Below are positions 50,383-59,527 of a stretch of 64,000 nt of DNA, in pieces (position 1 is the first letter of the stretch; each line of letters starts with the position of its first letter). A program made the position numbers and the translations under genes. The stretch comes from Paraburkholderia tropica (GTDB lineage Bacteria; Pseudomonadota; Gammaproteobacteria; Burkholderiales; Burkholderiaceae). Where the stretch lies: assembly GCF_914484835.1 (NCBI RefSeq), contig NZ_CAJZAR010000079.1:248001-312000 (forward strand), given 5' to 3'. The notes under the pieces were generated by a model, which was given only the letters and a program-made list of their open reading frames with translations, ran no database searches and was not told the origin of the DNA.

Positions 50383-51456
50383 TTAGAACATGTGGGTGAT
50401 CCCGATAGAACCGCCCGTCGTTGTCCCGGTTGTGCCGAACATGGTGGAGCTACCCAGGCCCATCGAAAGACCGATATCCTGCGTCCCGTGGTTGTTCACC
50501 ATGCCGAACTGGGCGTAGACCGACGTGCGCTTCGAGAGGTAGTAATACGCGCCAATCGATCCCAGCCAGGTATGACTGCCGGATTCATTGGCGTTGTTCG
50601 CGTACCAGACTCCCGTATTCACGTCGATATCCGGCCGGACCCAGTAATCGAGGCCGCCGCCATAGACATCTTCGTTCTTCCCGCCCGCCACCTTGATCTT
50701 CGTGTACGAGGCCTTCGCGGTGAACGAACCGATCGTATAGGTTGCGCCGATCAGCTCGCCAGTCAGGCCCTCCGTCGTTGACGGCGTTGTGGACACCGTG
50801 CCGCCCGCGCTGCCGTTGAAATAGGCCGCATTAATGCCGAGCCCTGCACCGTGATAGCTCAGACTGGCCGAATACTGGCGGCCGGACTGGAAATTCCCCG
50901 CCACGCCGCCAAAGCTGAACAACGCGCTGCCTTGAAAGCCGCCGACCACCGGGCTGGTGTACGTGATGGCATTCGGAGTGAAAATACTCGTTGCGCCCGC
51001 GGTGGTCGCGAGAAACAGCATCGAACTGCCGAAGTTGGAGAGGTTGCGCGGGTCCTGGAAAATAAGCGACATGAAGAACGGCGATTGCTGCAGGCCGGCG
51101 TGAACCTCACCAAACGAGCCTTTCATCCCGACCCATGCGTCGCGGCCGAAGAGGTTGCCGTTGGAGTTGTTGAAGCTGCCATTCGCGGCGGAGAAACCGC
51201 CTTCGAGCTTGAACACCGCCGAGACGCCGCCGCCCAGGTCCTCAGTGCCGGTCAGGCCGAAAATCGACGGCATATTGCCACTGTCGTTGAAGGCAGCCAG
51301 CTTTCCGCTGTTCCCGTTGGTTTTGTTCATGTAAATCAAACCCGCATCCACAATGCCGTACAGCGTGACGCTGCTTTGCGCATGGGCTGCGCCGGCAAAG
51401 ATCAGACCACAGGTGGCTGCGACTGCAGACCTGGCAACGTGCAGCTTCTTCATCAA
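50383..51456 (-). CDS. Gram-negative porin (Burkholderia type)
   Basis: Porin of 357 aa with signal peptide (KKLHVARSAVAATCGLIFAGAAHA), first strand QSSVTLYGIVDAGLIYMNKT, GLTGTEDLGGGVSAVFKLEGGFSAANG, and C-terminal ITHMF with terminal Phe for outer-membrane assembly. It lies between the ABC importer unit and an SDR, all leftward. It probably provides outer-membrane passage for the compound taken up by the importer. 515 nt separate it from the previous gene, so it has its own promoter. Confidence 0.93.
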   Translation of the reverse strand: MMKKLHVARSAVAATCGLIFAGAAHAQSSVTLYGIVDAGLIYMNKTNGNSGKLAAFNDSGNMPSIFGLTGTEDLGGGVSAVFKLEGGFSAANGSFNNSNGNLFGRDAWVGMKGSFGEVHAGLQQSPFFMSLIFQDPRNLSNFGSSMLFLATTAGATSIFTPNAITYTSPVVGGFQGSALFSFGGVAGNFQSGRQYSASLSYHGAGLGINAAYFNGSAGGTVSTTPSTTEGLTGELIGATYTIGSFTAKASYTKIKVAGGKNEDVYGGGLDYWVRPDIDVNTGVWYANNANESGSHTWLGSIGAYYYLSKRTSVYAQFGMVNNHGTQDIGLSMGLGSSTMFGTTGTTTGGSIGITHMF

Positions 51457-51971
51457 CGTCTCCTTACCTTATGAATATATAGTTTTATCTTTCATCGCAT
51501 TACTAATCATTTCATGCTGATGAGTTTCCAACGCTACTGCTGGAAGCCCCACATCGAGGTGAGGCTTCGGGGAGTACCGGTCGACAACTGCGGCGCTCAC
51601 GTATTGGGACGCCCACTTGCGGGAAGGCGTGGCCATGGTGTGTTGAGCGGAGCTTGACCCGGCCTGGCCGGTTCTCTCCAGTCCTGTTTCAACAACTTCA
51701 CCCAGACTGATATTCGAATGACGGCACGGTATCGAAGGTACAGAGCTTGAATGTTCACGACAATCCATTCCTGCTGAAGTCAAGAATTGATCGTGTCGGA
51801 AGATGCTTCGAGCTCGACTTCGGGCCGTGAATGTAGCGAGAAACGTCTCGACGAGCAGCGCACGAGCGGCGCACGGGCGTGCAGATCCCGTTGCATCGGC
51901 TGGACGCCTTTATGATCGGCGTCTCACGGGACTGAGACACCAATGAGGACAACCCCCTGGCTTCCTTCCGG
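51457..51971. other. Intergenic region upstream of porin
   Basis: About 515 nt. One reading frame of 104 codons here has no recognisable features and a non-coding-like composition. I expect the porin promoter near 51470-51550, where the sequence is AT-rich, but see no confident -35/-10 pair and no strong repeat. Confidence 0.5.
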
Positions 51972-52394
51972 CTAATGCGGCATGCCGATTTCGATCACCT
52001 CTCCGCTCAGCTTGGTGTTTTGAAAACTGTTGTAGGCAACCGTAATGGAGGTGAAGCGCTCGCCTTCGATTTCGTACATGATCAGGCCGCGATAATCGAA
52101 TCGCTCCCCTTTCTCGACGGCGCCGAACAGGGTGTCGGCCTTGTCCAATGCGGTGAACTGCGTCCACATGCTGATTGCCAGCGTATTGTCATTGCTGATG
52201 AAACGCAGCACGTTCAACTTCTCTTCGAAGAACGGCCAGATCCGGCTTTCGTAGTGTTCGCGCATCCCGGCCGACCCGGTAAACGTCAGCGCTCCGTTGA
52301 CCATCTTCATGTCCGGCGCGATGAACTCGTCGAAGGCCGAAGCATCGCACTCGTTGAAGCGGCGGATATATTCGTTAAAGCGTGCACGTTCCAT
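51972..52394 (-). CDS. SnoaL-like/NTF2-fold protein
   Basis: Protein of 140 aa with the NTF2-like cone fold pattern: FNEYIRRFNECDASAFDEFIAPDMKMVNGALTFTGSAGMREHYESRIWPFFEEKLNVLRFISND, ISMWTQFTALDKAD, and FDYRGLIMYEIEGERFTSITVAYNSF. Family members include polyketide cyclases, small isomerases and hydratases. ATG 52394 was chosen as the family start. It is 65 nt downstream of LivM on the same strand, so it may be the last gene of the importer operon and act on the imported compound. Confidence 0.83.
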   Translation of the reverse strand: MERARFNEYIRRFNECDASAFDEFIAPDMKMVNGALTFTGSAGMREHYESRIWPFFEEKLNVLRFISNDNTLAISMWTQFTALDKADTLFGAVEKGERFDYRGLIMYEIEGERFTSITVAYNSFQNTKLSGEVIEIGMPH

Positions 52395-52459
52395 GATGGA
52401 TCTCTGCTCTCTCTTGATTGAGTTAATTGCAGCAATCGAAACCCGCGCGGGTTCCGGCA

Positions 52460-53425
52460 TCACATCGCCCGACGGATCGCGAGCCAGTTCCCGCCCAGTT
52501 TGTCGCGAAGGATCGGCCACAGACCGGCCGGGCTGTAAAGCATCGTCGCCACGGCGACGCCGCCCATGGCAACCATGTACCAGGTGCCGGAAAGCGGCAG
52601 GACAACCGTGAGCAACTGTCTGAGCGCGAAGTAGATCAGCGTGCCGAGAATCGGCCCTTCCAGCGTCCCGATTCCGCCTACCACGACCACGAACGTCATG
52701 ATCGCGGTCCAATCCGCGGAAAGCGCGTTGCCCGGCTGGACAGTCAGTCCACTCAAACAACTCAGCGCACCGGCGGCGGCACAGCCCGCAGCCGACAGCA
52801 CGTAAGCGAGAAAGCGGTTACGCCATACGTCGACGCCAATGGTGCGAGCGGCCAGTTCGTTGTCGCGAACGCACATGAAAGCGAGACCCGGCTTTGAGCG
52901 CAAAAGCCACAGGAATCCCAGCACCGTCAGCAACACCATGGCGCCGCCGATGAGAAACATCTGCGATTCGAAACGCGTGAAATCGAGCGCCGAGATATCG
53001 GACAGCGACACCCCGCTGATGCCGCCCAACGCATCCGTTTTCTGCACAGCAATGGACACCACCTCGGCGATCACCCAGCTGGCGATCGCGAAATACGCGT
53101 CGCGCAACCGAAAGAGCACCGGGGCGATGATCGCCGCAGCGCAGGCGCCGAACGCGAAAGCCATCGGGATACCGAAGTAAGGGGAAATGCCGGTTGCGTT
53201 CGCGAACATGAACAGGACATATCCGCCCGCGCCGAAGTACATTTGATGACCGAGCGACACCAGGCCCGCATATCCGGCGAGGAAATTCCACATCGACGAG
53301 ATGACGATAATGATGAACATCTCGTTGGCGAGGTGCAGCGCGCCGTCGCCCCGCACGAAAGGGGACATCGCCAGGAAGGCTACAAACAACACAAAAGGAA
53401 TCGATCTGACGACTAGCTTGTTCAA
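52460..53425 (-). CDS. Branched-chain-type ABC transporter permease (LivM family)
   Basis: Inner-membrane permease of 321 aa with about 9-10 membrane segments. LivM-type signatures: LHLANEMFIIIVISSMWNFLAGYAGLVSLGHQMYFGAGGYVLFM, RDAYFAIASWVIAEVVSIAV, GLAFMCVRDNELAARTIGVDVWRNRFLAYVLSAAGCAAAGAL, VVGGIGTLEGPILGTLIYF. It overlaps the LivH stop by 4 nt. Works with LivH, LivF, LivG and the Tat-exported binding protein upstream. Confidence 0.93.
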   Translation of the reverse strand: MNKLVVRSIPFVLFVAFLAMSPFVRGDGALHLANEMFIIIVISSMWNFLAGYAGLVSLGHQMYFGAGGYVLFMFANATGISPYFGIPMAFAFGACAAAIIAPVLFRLRDAYFAIASWVIAEVVSIAVQKTDALGGISGVSLSDISALDFTRFESQMFLIGGAMVLLTVLGFLWLLRSKPGLAFMCVRDNELAARTIGVDVWRNRFLAYVLSAAGCAAAGALSCLSGLTVQPGNALSADWTAIMTFVVVVGGIGTLEGPILGTLIYFALRQLLTVVLPLSGTWYMVAMGGVAVATMLYSPAGLWPILRDKLGGNWLAIRRAM

Positions 53426-54288
53426 GATTTTGCTCCCATCAAACCGTTCGGACGTACGAGCAGAAAAGCAAGGAAGGTCAGGTGCGCGTAGAGAAGCCCT
53501 GAGTTGGCGTCGAACTGAAAGCTCATCAACTGCACCACCCCGAGCATGACGCCAGCAAGGAGCGCCCCCCAGATCGACCCCAAGCCGCCTAACACGACGA
53601 CTTCGAACGCGATCAGGATACGGTCGACGCCCGACGACGCCGAAAAGGAAGTCCGCATGGCCAGCAGGATGCCCGCAATCGATGCCATGACGAACGCAAT
53701 GCCCATGACGACGGCGTAAATTCGTTTCGGATTCACGCCCATCAATCTCACGATATCGGGATTGTCAGCCGTTGCGCGGATCATGCGTCCAAAGGCGGTT
53801 CGAACAAGCGCGTATTGCAGAGCACTGAATAGCAGAACCGAAATCGCCAGCGTGACGAGCGGCAACAGCCCGATATGAATCCCGGCCACGGAAAACGACT
53901 CCTGCGCGATCGGTCCTGTTCGAAGCACCGTCGGATTGGAACCGAAGCGGGCCAGCATGAGATTGCGCACCACGATCGACACGCCGAAAGTGATCAGCAT
54001 GGGCGGCAGCATGTCTCCGCCGCGAACGACCTTGTTCAGCAGAATCGTCTGGAAGACATAGCCCATGACAAACGCAATCGCAGCCACGGGCACGATGGCG
54101 ACGAGCGGAGGCATTCCGGGAACGAGGCTCGTCACCGTCAAGGCCACGAAAGCCGCGCCGACAATAAACTCCCCATGCGCGACATTGATGACACGCATCA
54201 CGCCAAAAACCAGCGCCAGCCCCAGGCCGAGAACGCCGTACAAACCACCCAGCAACAGGCCATTAATCAGGGTTTCTAAATAACTCAT
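53422..54288 (-). CDS. Branched-chain-type ABC transporter permease (LivH family)
   Basis: Permease of 288 aa with about 8 membrane segments: LETLINGLLLGGLYGVLGLGLALVFGVMRVINVAHGEFIVGAAFVAL (hallmark NVAHGEF), MIRATADNPDIVRLMGVNPKRIYAVVMGIAF, VLGGLGSIWGALLAGVMLGV. It lies 4 nt after LivF and overlaps LivM by 4 nt, so the four transport genes are tightly coupled. Confidence 0.94.
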   Translation of the reverse strand: MSYLETLINGLLLGGLYGVLGLGLALVFGVMRVINVAHGEFIVGAAFVALTVTSLVPGMPPLVAIVPVAAIAFVMGYVFQTILLNKVVRGGDMLPPMLITFGVSIVVRNLMLARFGSNPTVLRTGPIAQESFSVAGIHIGLLPLVTLAISVLLFSALQYALVRTAFGRMIRATADNPDIVRLMGVNPKRIYAVVMGIAFVMASIAGILLAMRTSFSASSGVDRILIAFEVVVLGGLGSIWGALLAGVMLGVVQLMSFQFDANSGLLYAHLTFLAFLLVRPNGLMGAKS

Positions 54289-54292
54289 CCGC

Positions 54293-54994
54293 TCACCCTC
54301 CGAAATACGCGGTCGTCAGTCGATCCATATCCGCCACCGCTGCATCGAATTCGAGCGTCACCTGCCCTTTCAGCAGGCAGATCAAACGGTCCGACACGGC
54401 CAGGGCGCGCTTGATGTCCTGCTCCACGACGATCACCGCCGTGCCTTCTGCGCGAATCAAGCCGAACGAGTCATAGATTTGCCCGACGATGACCGGCGCG
54501 AGGCCAAGGGAGATTTCGTCACAAAGCAGCACGCGCGGATTGGAAAGCAGCGCGCGCCCAATCGCCACCATCTGCTGCTGGCCACCGGACAGCGTGATGG
54601 CCATCTGCCTGGCGCGTTCGCGCAAAACGGGAAAGAGTTCGTAGACACGGGCCAGCGTCCAGGGCCCGCTTCGTCTCGTGAGCGTACCCATCAGGAGGTT
54701 CTCTTCAACGCTGAGCGAGGCGAACAGCATGCGCCCTTCTGGCACCATGGCGATGCCCGAACGCGCGATCACTTCCGCCGACGTCGTCGTAATGTCTTTG
54801 CCCTGATAGGCGATGCGGCCCTTGAGCTTTCGGTTCAACCCGGTGAGCGCACGCAGGATGGTCGATTTGCCCGCGCCATTCGCTCCCACCAGCGCCAGGC
54901 ATTCACCTTCGGCAAGCGTGAGGGAAACACCGAATAGCGCCTGCATGTCGCCGTAGAACGCCTCGAGCGCGTCCACCTCAATGATGTTCTTCAA
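54293..54994 (-). CDS. ABC transporter ATP-binding protein (LivF family)
   Basis: ATPase of 233 aa: Walker A GANGAGKST, Q-loop region SGIAMVPEGRMLFASLSVEENLLMG, signature LSGGQQQMVAIGRALLSNPRVLLCDEISLGLAP (Walker B), and H-loop replaced by VEQDIKRALAVSDR with the VEQ motif usual in LivF. It overlaps the LivG gene by 17 nt. Confidence 0.94.
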   Translation of the reverse strand: MKNIIEVDALEAFYGDMQALFGVSLTLAEGECLALVGANGAGKSTILRALTGLNRKLKGRIAYQGKDITTTSAEVIARSGIAMVPEGRMLFASLSVEENLLMGTLTRRSGPWTLARVYELFPVLRERARQMAITLSGGQQQMVAIGRALLSNPRVLLCDEISLGLAPVIVGQIYDSFGLIRAEGTAVIVVEQDIKRALAVSDRLICLLKGQVTLEFDAAVADMDRLTTAYFGG

Positions 54995-55721
54995 CGCCGA
55001 GCCCCATGTAGATTTTCTTGACGACCGTGCTGTTCATGACTTCGTCTGGATGGCTGTCCAGCAGTTTTCTTCCGAAATCAAGCACGACAATGCGATCGGC
55101 GACGGCTTTCAGCGCGTGGGCAATATGTTCGATCCAGATAATGGCGTACTCACTTTTCAGCCCGGCAATCGTCTCGACTAAACGCATGACTTCGCGCTCC
55201 GTGAGCCCTGCGCCAATTTCGTCGAGCATCAGGAGCCGGGCATTCAGCGCCAACGCTTTCGCGAGTTCGAGCCGCTTGCGGTTCAGAAGCGTGAGCGATC
55301 CGGCGAGCGCGTTGCCGATAGGCGCGAGGTCGGTCCGCTCCAGCACTTCGAGGCTTTTCGATCGCGCTTTCGCTGCGGACATTTGCCCGCCGAAACTGGC
55401 CGCCGCGAAAACATTCTCGTACACCGTCAATCCCGCAAACGGCTTGGGAATCTGAAACGCCAGGCCGATGCCGAGACGCGCCCGCTTGCTGGTTGAAAGA
55501 AAAGTGATGTCCTCCCCATTCAGGCGGATGTTGCCGCTGTCCGGTTTGAGAATCCCGGAAATCATTCCGAACAGCGAACTTTTGCCCGCCCCGTTCGGGC
55601 CGATCACGCCGACGCACTCGCCCACATCGAGTTCAAGATTGATGTCATCCGCAACAACGATCTGACCAAATCGCTTGCTCAGTTTTACGACCTCTAGCAG
55701 CGCCAAGACGACCTCTCCCAT
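54978..55721 (-). CDS. ABC transporter ATP-binding protein (LivG family)
   Basis: ATPase of about 247 aa: Walker A GPNGAGKSSLFGMISGIL, GIGLAFQIPKPFAGLTVYENV, signature region LTLLNRKRLELAKALALNARLLMLDEIGAGLTEREV (LNRKRLELA in place of LSGGQ, common in LivG) and WIEHIAHALKAVADRI. The start is ambiguous: ATG 55721 is in frame, but TTG 55706 directly after GGGAGAGG would give the family-length N-terminus (ALLEVVKLSKRFGQIVVADDINLEL) and may be the true one. Confidence 0.92.
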   Translation of the reverse strand: MGEVVLALLEVVKLSKRFGQIVVADDINLELDVGECVGVIGPNGAGKSSLFGMISGILKPDSGNIRLNGEDITFLSTSKRARLGIGLAFQIPKPFAGLTVYENVFAAASFGGQMSAAKARSKSLEVLERTDLAPIGNALAGSLTLLNRKRLELAKALALNARLLMLDEIGAGLTEREVMRLVETIAGLKSEYAIIWIEHIAHALKAVADRIVVLDFGRKLLDSHPDEVMNSTVVKKIYMGLGVEEHH

Positions 55722-55788
55722 CAACGCCAGTTTGACCAGATACGGCGTCCGCCAAAGCGGACGCCGCTTTCCTCACAACAGCCCCCGT

Positions 55789-57108
55789 TTATCCGAACGC
55801 GAGCGGCTCCAGTTTTCCGCTGAGCGGCACAGCCGGGTTGCTGGAATTGCCGACGACCTTGAGATCGAATTTGAACTTCCCGGCGTCGGCCTTTTGCCAC
55901 TGGCCGGCCACAATGTGAGTGACACCGATGTTCTTGAGCGGCGAATGCTGGAAATCGACCTTGCCGACGACCGTGTCCAGCGTCATCCGGGCGATGGCGT
56001 CCCGAACGGCCGTGGCGTTCTTCGGGTTGCCCGACGCCTTCAGCGCGGCGATGCCGACTTCCAGTAGCGCATGGTCGTAACCGAGCGGCTGTGTCCATTG
56101 ATTGCCGGTCGCTGCCGTATAGGCATCGGCAATCTGCTGCGCGGACTGGCCGGTCAGCGAAGACTTGAACGGGAACGTCGGCGTCCACCAGACCTCGGTC
56201 GACATGCCATTGCCGTGACTGCCGAGATTGCTGACCGACGTCGGAAAGAGCAGGCCCGCCGCAATGGTGCAGATCTTCGGCCTGAAGCCGGCTTGCATGG
56301 CCTGGTTCCAGAAGGTCGCCAGATGGTTCTCGAAGGTGTGGCCCGCGACGATTTCGACGCCGGCCGCCTTGAATCTGGCGATCTGAGTCGAGAAGTCGTC
56401 CGTGTTCAGCTGAAAGAGCCCGGTGTCGATCACCTCGTAGCCCGCCGCCTTGAAGGCAGGCGGAAAGCCGTGCTGCGGGTCGCTCATGGCCCGGCCGCCG
56501 TCATCGTCGGCATACAACGTGCCGACCTTCTTGTTGGTCGGCAGATTGTCCCAAAGCGATGCGTAGGTCCGGCCCAATTCGTCAGCACCCCAAAAGAAGT
56601 GGAACGTGAAGGGGAAACCTTTCTTGGGGTCGTAGTGGCGCTGTGCCACCCATCCCTGCCACGGTCCGCCGCACGAAACCTGCGGGATTCCGCGCGCATC
56701 GGCAAGATTGGCGATTGCCGTAGCCCCTTCTGCATCGGACACGAGAATGATGTCCGGCTTGTCATTCAGAATTAACTCGTTGCCCACCTGCAGCGAACGC
56801 GACGGACTGGACTGATTGTCCTTGACGATGATTTCGACGTCGTATTTCTTTCCAGCGATTTCGATACCGTCCTTCAGATACTTGCGAACGAAATCAATGG
56901 AGAAATTAGTCGATGCGCCGAAAGACGCACGGATACCCGAGAGCGGAACAATAAACCCGATCTTGATGGTTTGGTCCGGCGATCGGGCCATGCTGAAGCC
57001 CGGAAGCGCGGTTGCGGAAACCGCGGCTGTCAACTGTGCGGCAATTTTCAGGAAGTCGCGCCGGCGCAGATCAGGGTGCTCGGCGTGCAGATCCAAGGTC
57101 TTGTCCAT
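55789..57108 (-). CDS. Branched-chain-type ABC transporter substrate-binding protein, Tat-exported
   Basis: Periplasmic binding protein of 439 aa. A twin-arginine signal is visible (DLRRRDFLKIAAQLTAAVSATALPG). The mature part has the LivJ-type fold: IKIGFIVPLSGIRASFGASTNFSIDFVRKYLKDGIEI, IIVKDNQSSPSRSLQVGNELILNDKPDIILVSDAEGATAIANLADARGIPQVSCGGPWQGWV, HFFWGADELGRTYASLWDNL. Tat export instead of Sec and the length above LivJ (about 370) suggest a non-amino-acid ligand such as an aromatic or hydrophobic compound. ATG 57108 gives the signal peptide; the longer frame does not. First gene of the importer operon. Confidence 0.92.
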   Translation of the reverse strand: MDKTLDLHAEHPDLRRRDFLKIAAQLTAAVSATALPGFSMARSPDQTIKIGFIVPLSGIRASFGASTNFSIDFVRKYLKDGIEIAGKKYDVEIIVKDNQSSPSRSLQVGNELILNDKPDIILVSDAEGATAIANLADARGIPQVSCGGPWQGWVAQRHYDPKKGFPFTFHFFWGADELGRTYASLWDNLPTNKKVGTLYADDDGGRAMSDPQHGFPPAFKAAGYEVIDTGLFQLNTDDFSTQIARFKAAGVEIVAGHTFENHLATFWNQAMQAGFRPKICTIAAGLLFPTSVSNLGSHGNGMSTEVWWTPTFPFKSSLTGQSAQQIADAYTAATGNQWTQPLGYDHALLEVGIAALKASGNPKNATAVRDAIARMTLDTVVGKVDFQHSPLKNIGVTHIVAGQWQKADAGKFKFDLKVVGNSSNPAVPLSGKLEPLAFG

Positions 57109-57481
57109 GATTTCCTCTTCGCTTGTTTTTTGTGAGAGCCATCTACGCTGAACCGCGCGCTTTCCCAGCGATCGACCAACCGAACATCTTTTCAAAAACG
57201 ATGCTCGCAATCACAATCGAGAAAATCGCGTTTCTCAGCGTTACTACCTATTCCAGATTCATCCGCTTGCTCGTCGACTGCGTACTCGCCATGCAGGCGC
57301 TCAGTTCGATGCGGGCTACTGGCAGCGGGCGACACACCGCGCCAATCAGGTCATTCCCGCAGCGGGAAACGACTGTTCAGGCGACGTAATAATCAACAGG
57401 TTGGGAATCAACGAGCACAATCGTGCAGCCGATCAGGACGCTGACCGCGACAAACACAGGTGCTGTTTTACGCTGCACGCT

Positions 57482-57733
57482 TCATCGCGTCGCGACGAAA
57501 ATAGGGACTGGGATAGCGGCGAGCGCGCCTGCGGACGACTGCCGCGCCACAGGCAATATCGGCGCGATGACCATCGGGTCGACGTCGAACAAATTGCCGC
57601 GCTCAATGAACACGTGATAGGGCCTCGGCTCGCGCGCCAGCGCGGCCGACTGCAGTGTCGACAGGGCATACACCAGGTTGTCTCCAAACGCCGAAACGGT
57701 TAGCGCGTGACCGTTGACGGCATGGCCGTCCGA
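57482..57733 (-). pseudogene. Uncharacterised gene remnant lacking a start codon
   Basis: One minus-strand frame is open for about 84 codons between a TAA and a TGA and reads like protein, with GHALTVSAFGDNLVYALSTL and later FIERGNLFDVDPMVIAPILP and PVARQSSAGALAAIPVPIFV. There is no ATG at its beginning; a GTG in LVYAL could serve. The strand-like MVIAPILPV piece faintly recalls CcdB-type proteins, but I would not assign it. It lies just downstream of the 72-bp element, so it may be the decayed original target. Confidence 0.3.
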
Positions 57734-57757
57734 TCGCGTTCCGCAGCTTTAGTAGTT

Positions 57758-57829
57758 GTCGAATGATTCCGCTCATTCGGTTTCGGCACAATCAGATTGT
57801 GTCGACAGCACCATTCGATTCTGTCGAAT
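57758..57829. promoter_or_regulatory. 72-bp regulatory element, copy 2 (upstream of ABC importer)
   Basis: Gap-free match to 37409-37480 (55 of 72 positions). This copy contains the perfect small inverted repeat CACAATC-A-GATTGTG (57787-57801) and the TGTCGA core twice. It has the same orientation relative to leftward genes as copy 1. The importer binding-protein gene starts 650 nt downstream. Confidence 0.65.
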
Positions 57830-58158
57830 TCAACCCGGCGCGGGCGGTACGCTGTGAGGCGGAGAGGTGATTGCGTCGGGCGCTGTCGCGCGAACGCGGT
57901 GATCGGGCAGGCGGCTTAAATGCGCCTCGCGCCGATAGGTGAAATGCCTTGCATCAGGCGGCCTTCCTGGGCGAGAAAGAAGGCTGCGCTCGCGGCCTGT
58001 TGCTACGGCTGGAGAGGGGTGTGTATCGCGCGATGGCGATGTCATTCCGGCGATCATCACCGTGATCGCCCCGGATTGGCGGCGAGATCGTTACTGCAAA
58101 CCTCTGCGGCAAGCCGTAACGCCCACCAAACCGGAGCGCAGTTTCTAATTTGCGTTTC

Positions 58159-59520
58159 TCAAGTCCCGGCAACCGCTTTCTTGCCCGCTTCGAGATACGC
58201 GCTCATCTCCGCTTGCGGCACCATGCCGCCGCCGGTCGCCCAGATCACGTGCGTCGCGTTGCGCATGGTTGCATCGTCGAGATGCATACGCGTGCGGTAG
58301 TCCTGCGCCGCCTTCGACACGCGCGCGAAACCCGGCGCGCCCGCCAGTGCGGACGGCTCCAGACGGATATCCTGCGTTTGCGCCATCAACGCGAGCAGCG
58401 CATAGAGTTCGCGATCATCGACCGTGTAATAGCCGTCGATCATGCGCTGCATCGCGCGGCCCACGAAACCGGACGGACGCCCCACCGCAAGACCATCGGC
58501 GGCCGTCACGTTGTCGATGCCGAAGTCCTGCACCGCGAGCTTTTCATGCAGGCCCGTGAGCACGCCCATCAACATACACGGCGAATGCGTCGGCTCTGCA
58601 AAGATGCAATGCACCGCATCGCCGAAAGCGAGTTTCAGGCCGAACGCCACGCCGCCAGGACCGCCGCCGACGCCGCACGGCAGATACACAAAGAGCGGAT
58701 GCGCCGCGTCCACGCGCACCTTCGCGGCCTCGAACTGACGCTTCAAACGCTCGCCCGCAACGGCATACCCGAGGAACAGCGTCGTCGAGTTTTCATCGTC
58801 GACGAAATGGCACATCGGATCGTTTTCCGCGAGACGCCGCCCGCTTTCGATCGCCTCGCCATAATCGCCCGCATATTCCACCACCGCGACGCCATGCGCG
58901 CGCAAGCGGTCCTTCTTCCACTGGCGTGCATCGGCGGACATATGCACGGTCGTCGTAAAGCCGAGCGTCGCGCTGGCGATGCCGATCGACATCCCGAGAT
59001 TACCCGTCGATCCCACCGCGATGCTGTGCTGGCGAAACAGCGCACGGCAAGCGTCGCTCGCGAGCACGCGGTAATCGTCGTCTTCCTTGAGCAGACCGTG
59101 ACGGATGGCGAGTTGCTCGGCATGAAAGAGCACCTCGTAAATGCCGCCGCGCGCCTTGATCGAGCCGGAAATCGGCAGATGGCTGTCCTGTTTGAGCAGC
59201 AGCCGCGCGGGCGCTTCCACGTCGTAGCGCTGGCTCACTACCTGCGCGAACGCAGGCACTTCGGTCAACGGCGATTCGATCATGCCGCCCGCCTCTCGCA
59301 CATCGTCGAAGGCCTCGGCGAGGAACGGCGCGAAACGCTGCAGACGCGCGCTCGCATCGGCAATATCGGCGGCATCGAGCGGAATATCGTGAATCGCTTC
59401 AGCGAGCGGCGCCACGGCCGGATTGAACCACTCGACCGGTTTGAGCGCCATGAGGTCGCGCAGGAGCGGGTAGTCGTGCAGCCAGGCATCGAGCGGCTTG
59501 CCGTAAATCGATTCGATCAT
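58159..59520 (-). CDS. dsdA: D-serine dehydratase
   Basis: PLP enzyme of 453 aa that deaminates D-serine to pyruvate and ammonia. Signatures: ESPLTEVPAFAQ, LLLKQDSHLPISGSIKARGGIYEVLFHAE (PLP lysine in SGSIKARGG), SIAVGSTGNLGMSIGIASATLGF (phosphate-binding loop), VYLPCGVGGGPGGVAFGLKLAFGD. The length matches DsdA (about 440-450). ATG 59520 gives the family N-terminus (IESIYGKPLDAWLHDYPLLRDLMALKP); the extension to 59571 is not typical. It is 7 nt after the amidase stop, so amidase and DsdA are one unit. Confidence 0.93.
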   Translation of the reverse strand: MIESIYGKPLDAWLHDYPLLRDLMALKPVEWFNPAVAPLAEAIHDIPLDAADIADASARLQRFAPFLAEAFDDVREAGGMIESPLTEVPAFAQVVSQRYDVEAPARLLLKQDSHLPISGSIKARGGIYEVLFHAEQLAIRHGLLKEDDDYRVLASDACRALFRQHSIAVGSTGNLGMSIGIASATLGFTTTVHMSADARQWKKDRLRAHGVAVVEYAGDYGEAIESGRRLAENDPMCHFVDDENSTTLFLGYAVAGERLKRQFEAAKVRVDAAHPLFVYLPCGVGGGPGGVAFGLKLAFGDAVHCIFAEPTHSPCMLMGVLTGLHEKLAVQDFGIDNVTAADGLAVGRPSGFVGRAMQRMIDGYYTVDDRELYALLALMAQTQDIRLEPSALAGAPGFARVSKAAQDYRTRMHLDDATMRNATHVIWATGGGMVPQAEMSAYLEAGKKAVAGT

Positions 59521-59527
59521 GGTGAAT

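Larger units (their letters stand above)
57109..58158. other. 1-kb intergenic region with gene remnant and shared regulatory element
   Basis: Between the importer operon and the D-serine dehydratase gene. It contains a possible gene remnant (57482-57713) and the 72-bp element (57758-57829). The rest (57109-57481 and 57830-58158) shows no recognisable gene; short frames on both strands look spurious. Confidence 0.6.

Noticed and set aside
51469..51783. 104-codon minus-strand frame upstream of the porin
   Set aside because: No signal peptide, no domain and no ribosome-binding site; treated as intergenic.
57123..57389. 88-codon plus-strand frame upstream of the binding-protein gene
   Set aside because: No recognisable features; it overlaps the expected leader of the importer operon.
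57482..57713. CcdB-like toxin reading of the remnant
   Set aside because: Only a short MVIAPILPV stretch is reminiscent, the rest does not fit, and no antitoxin gene is adjacent.
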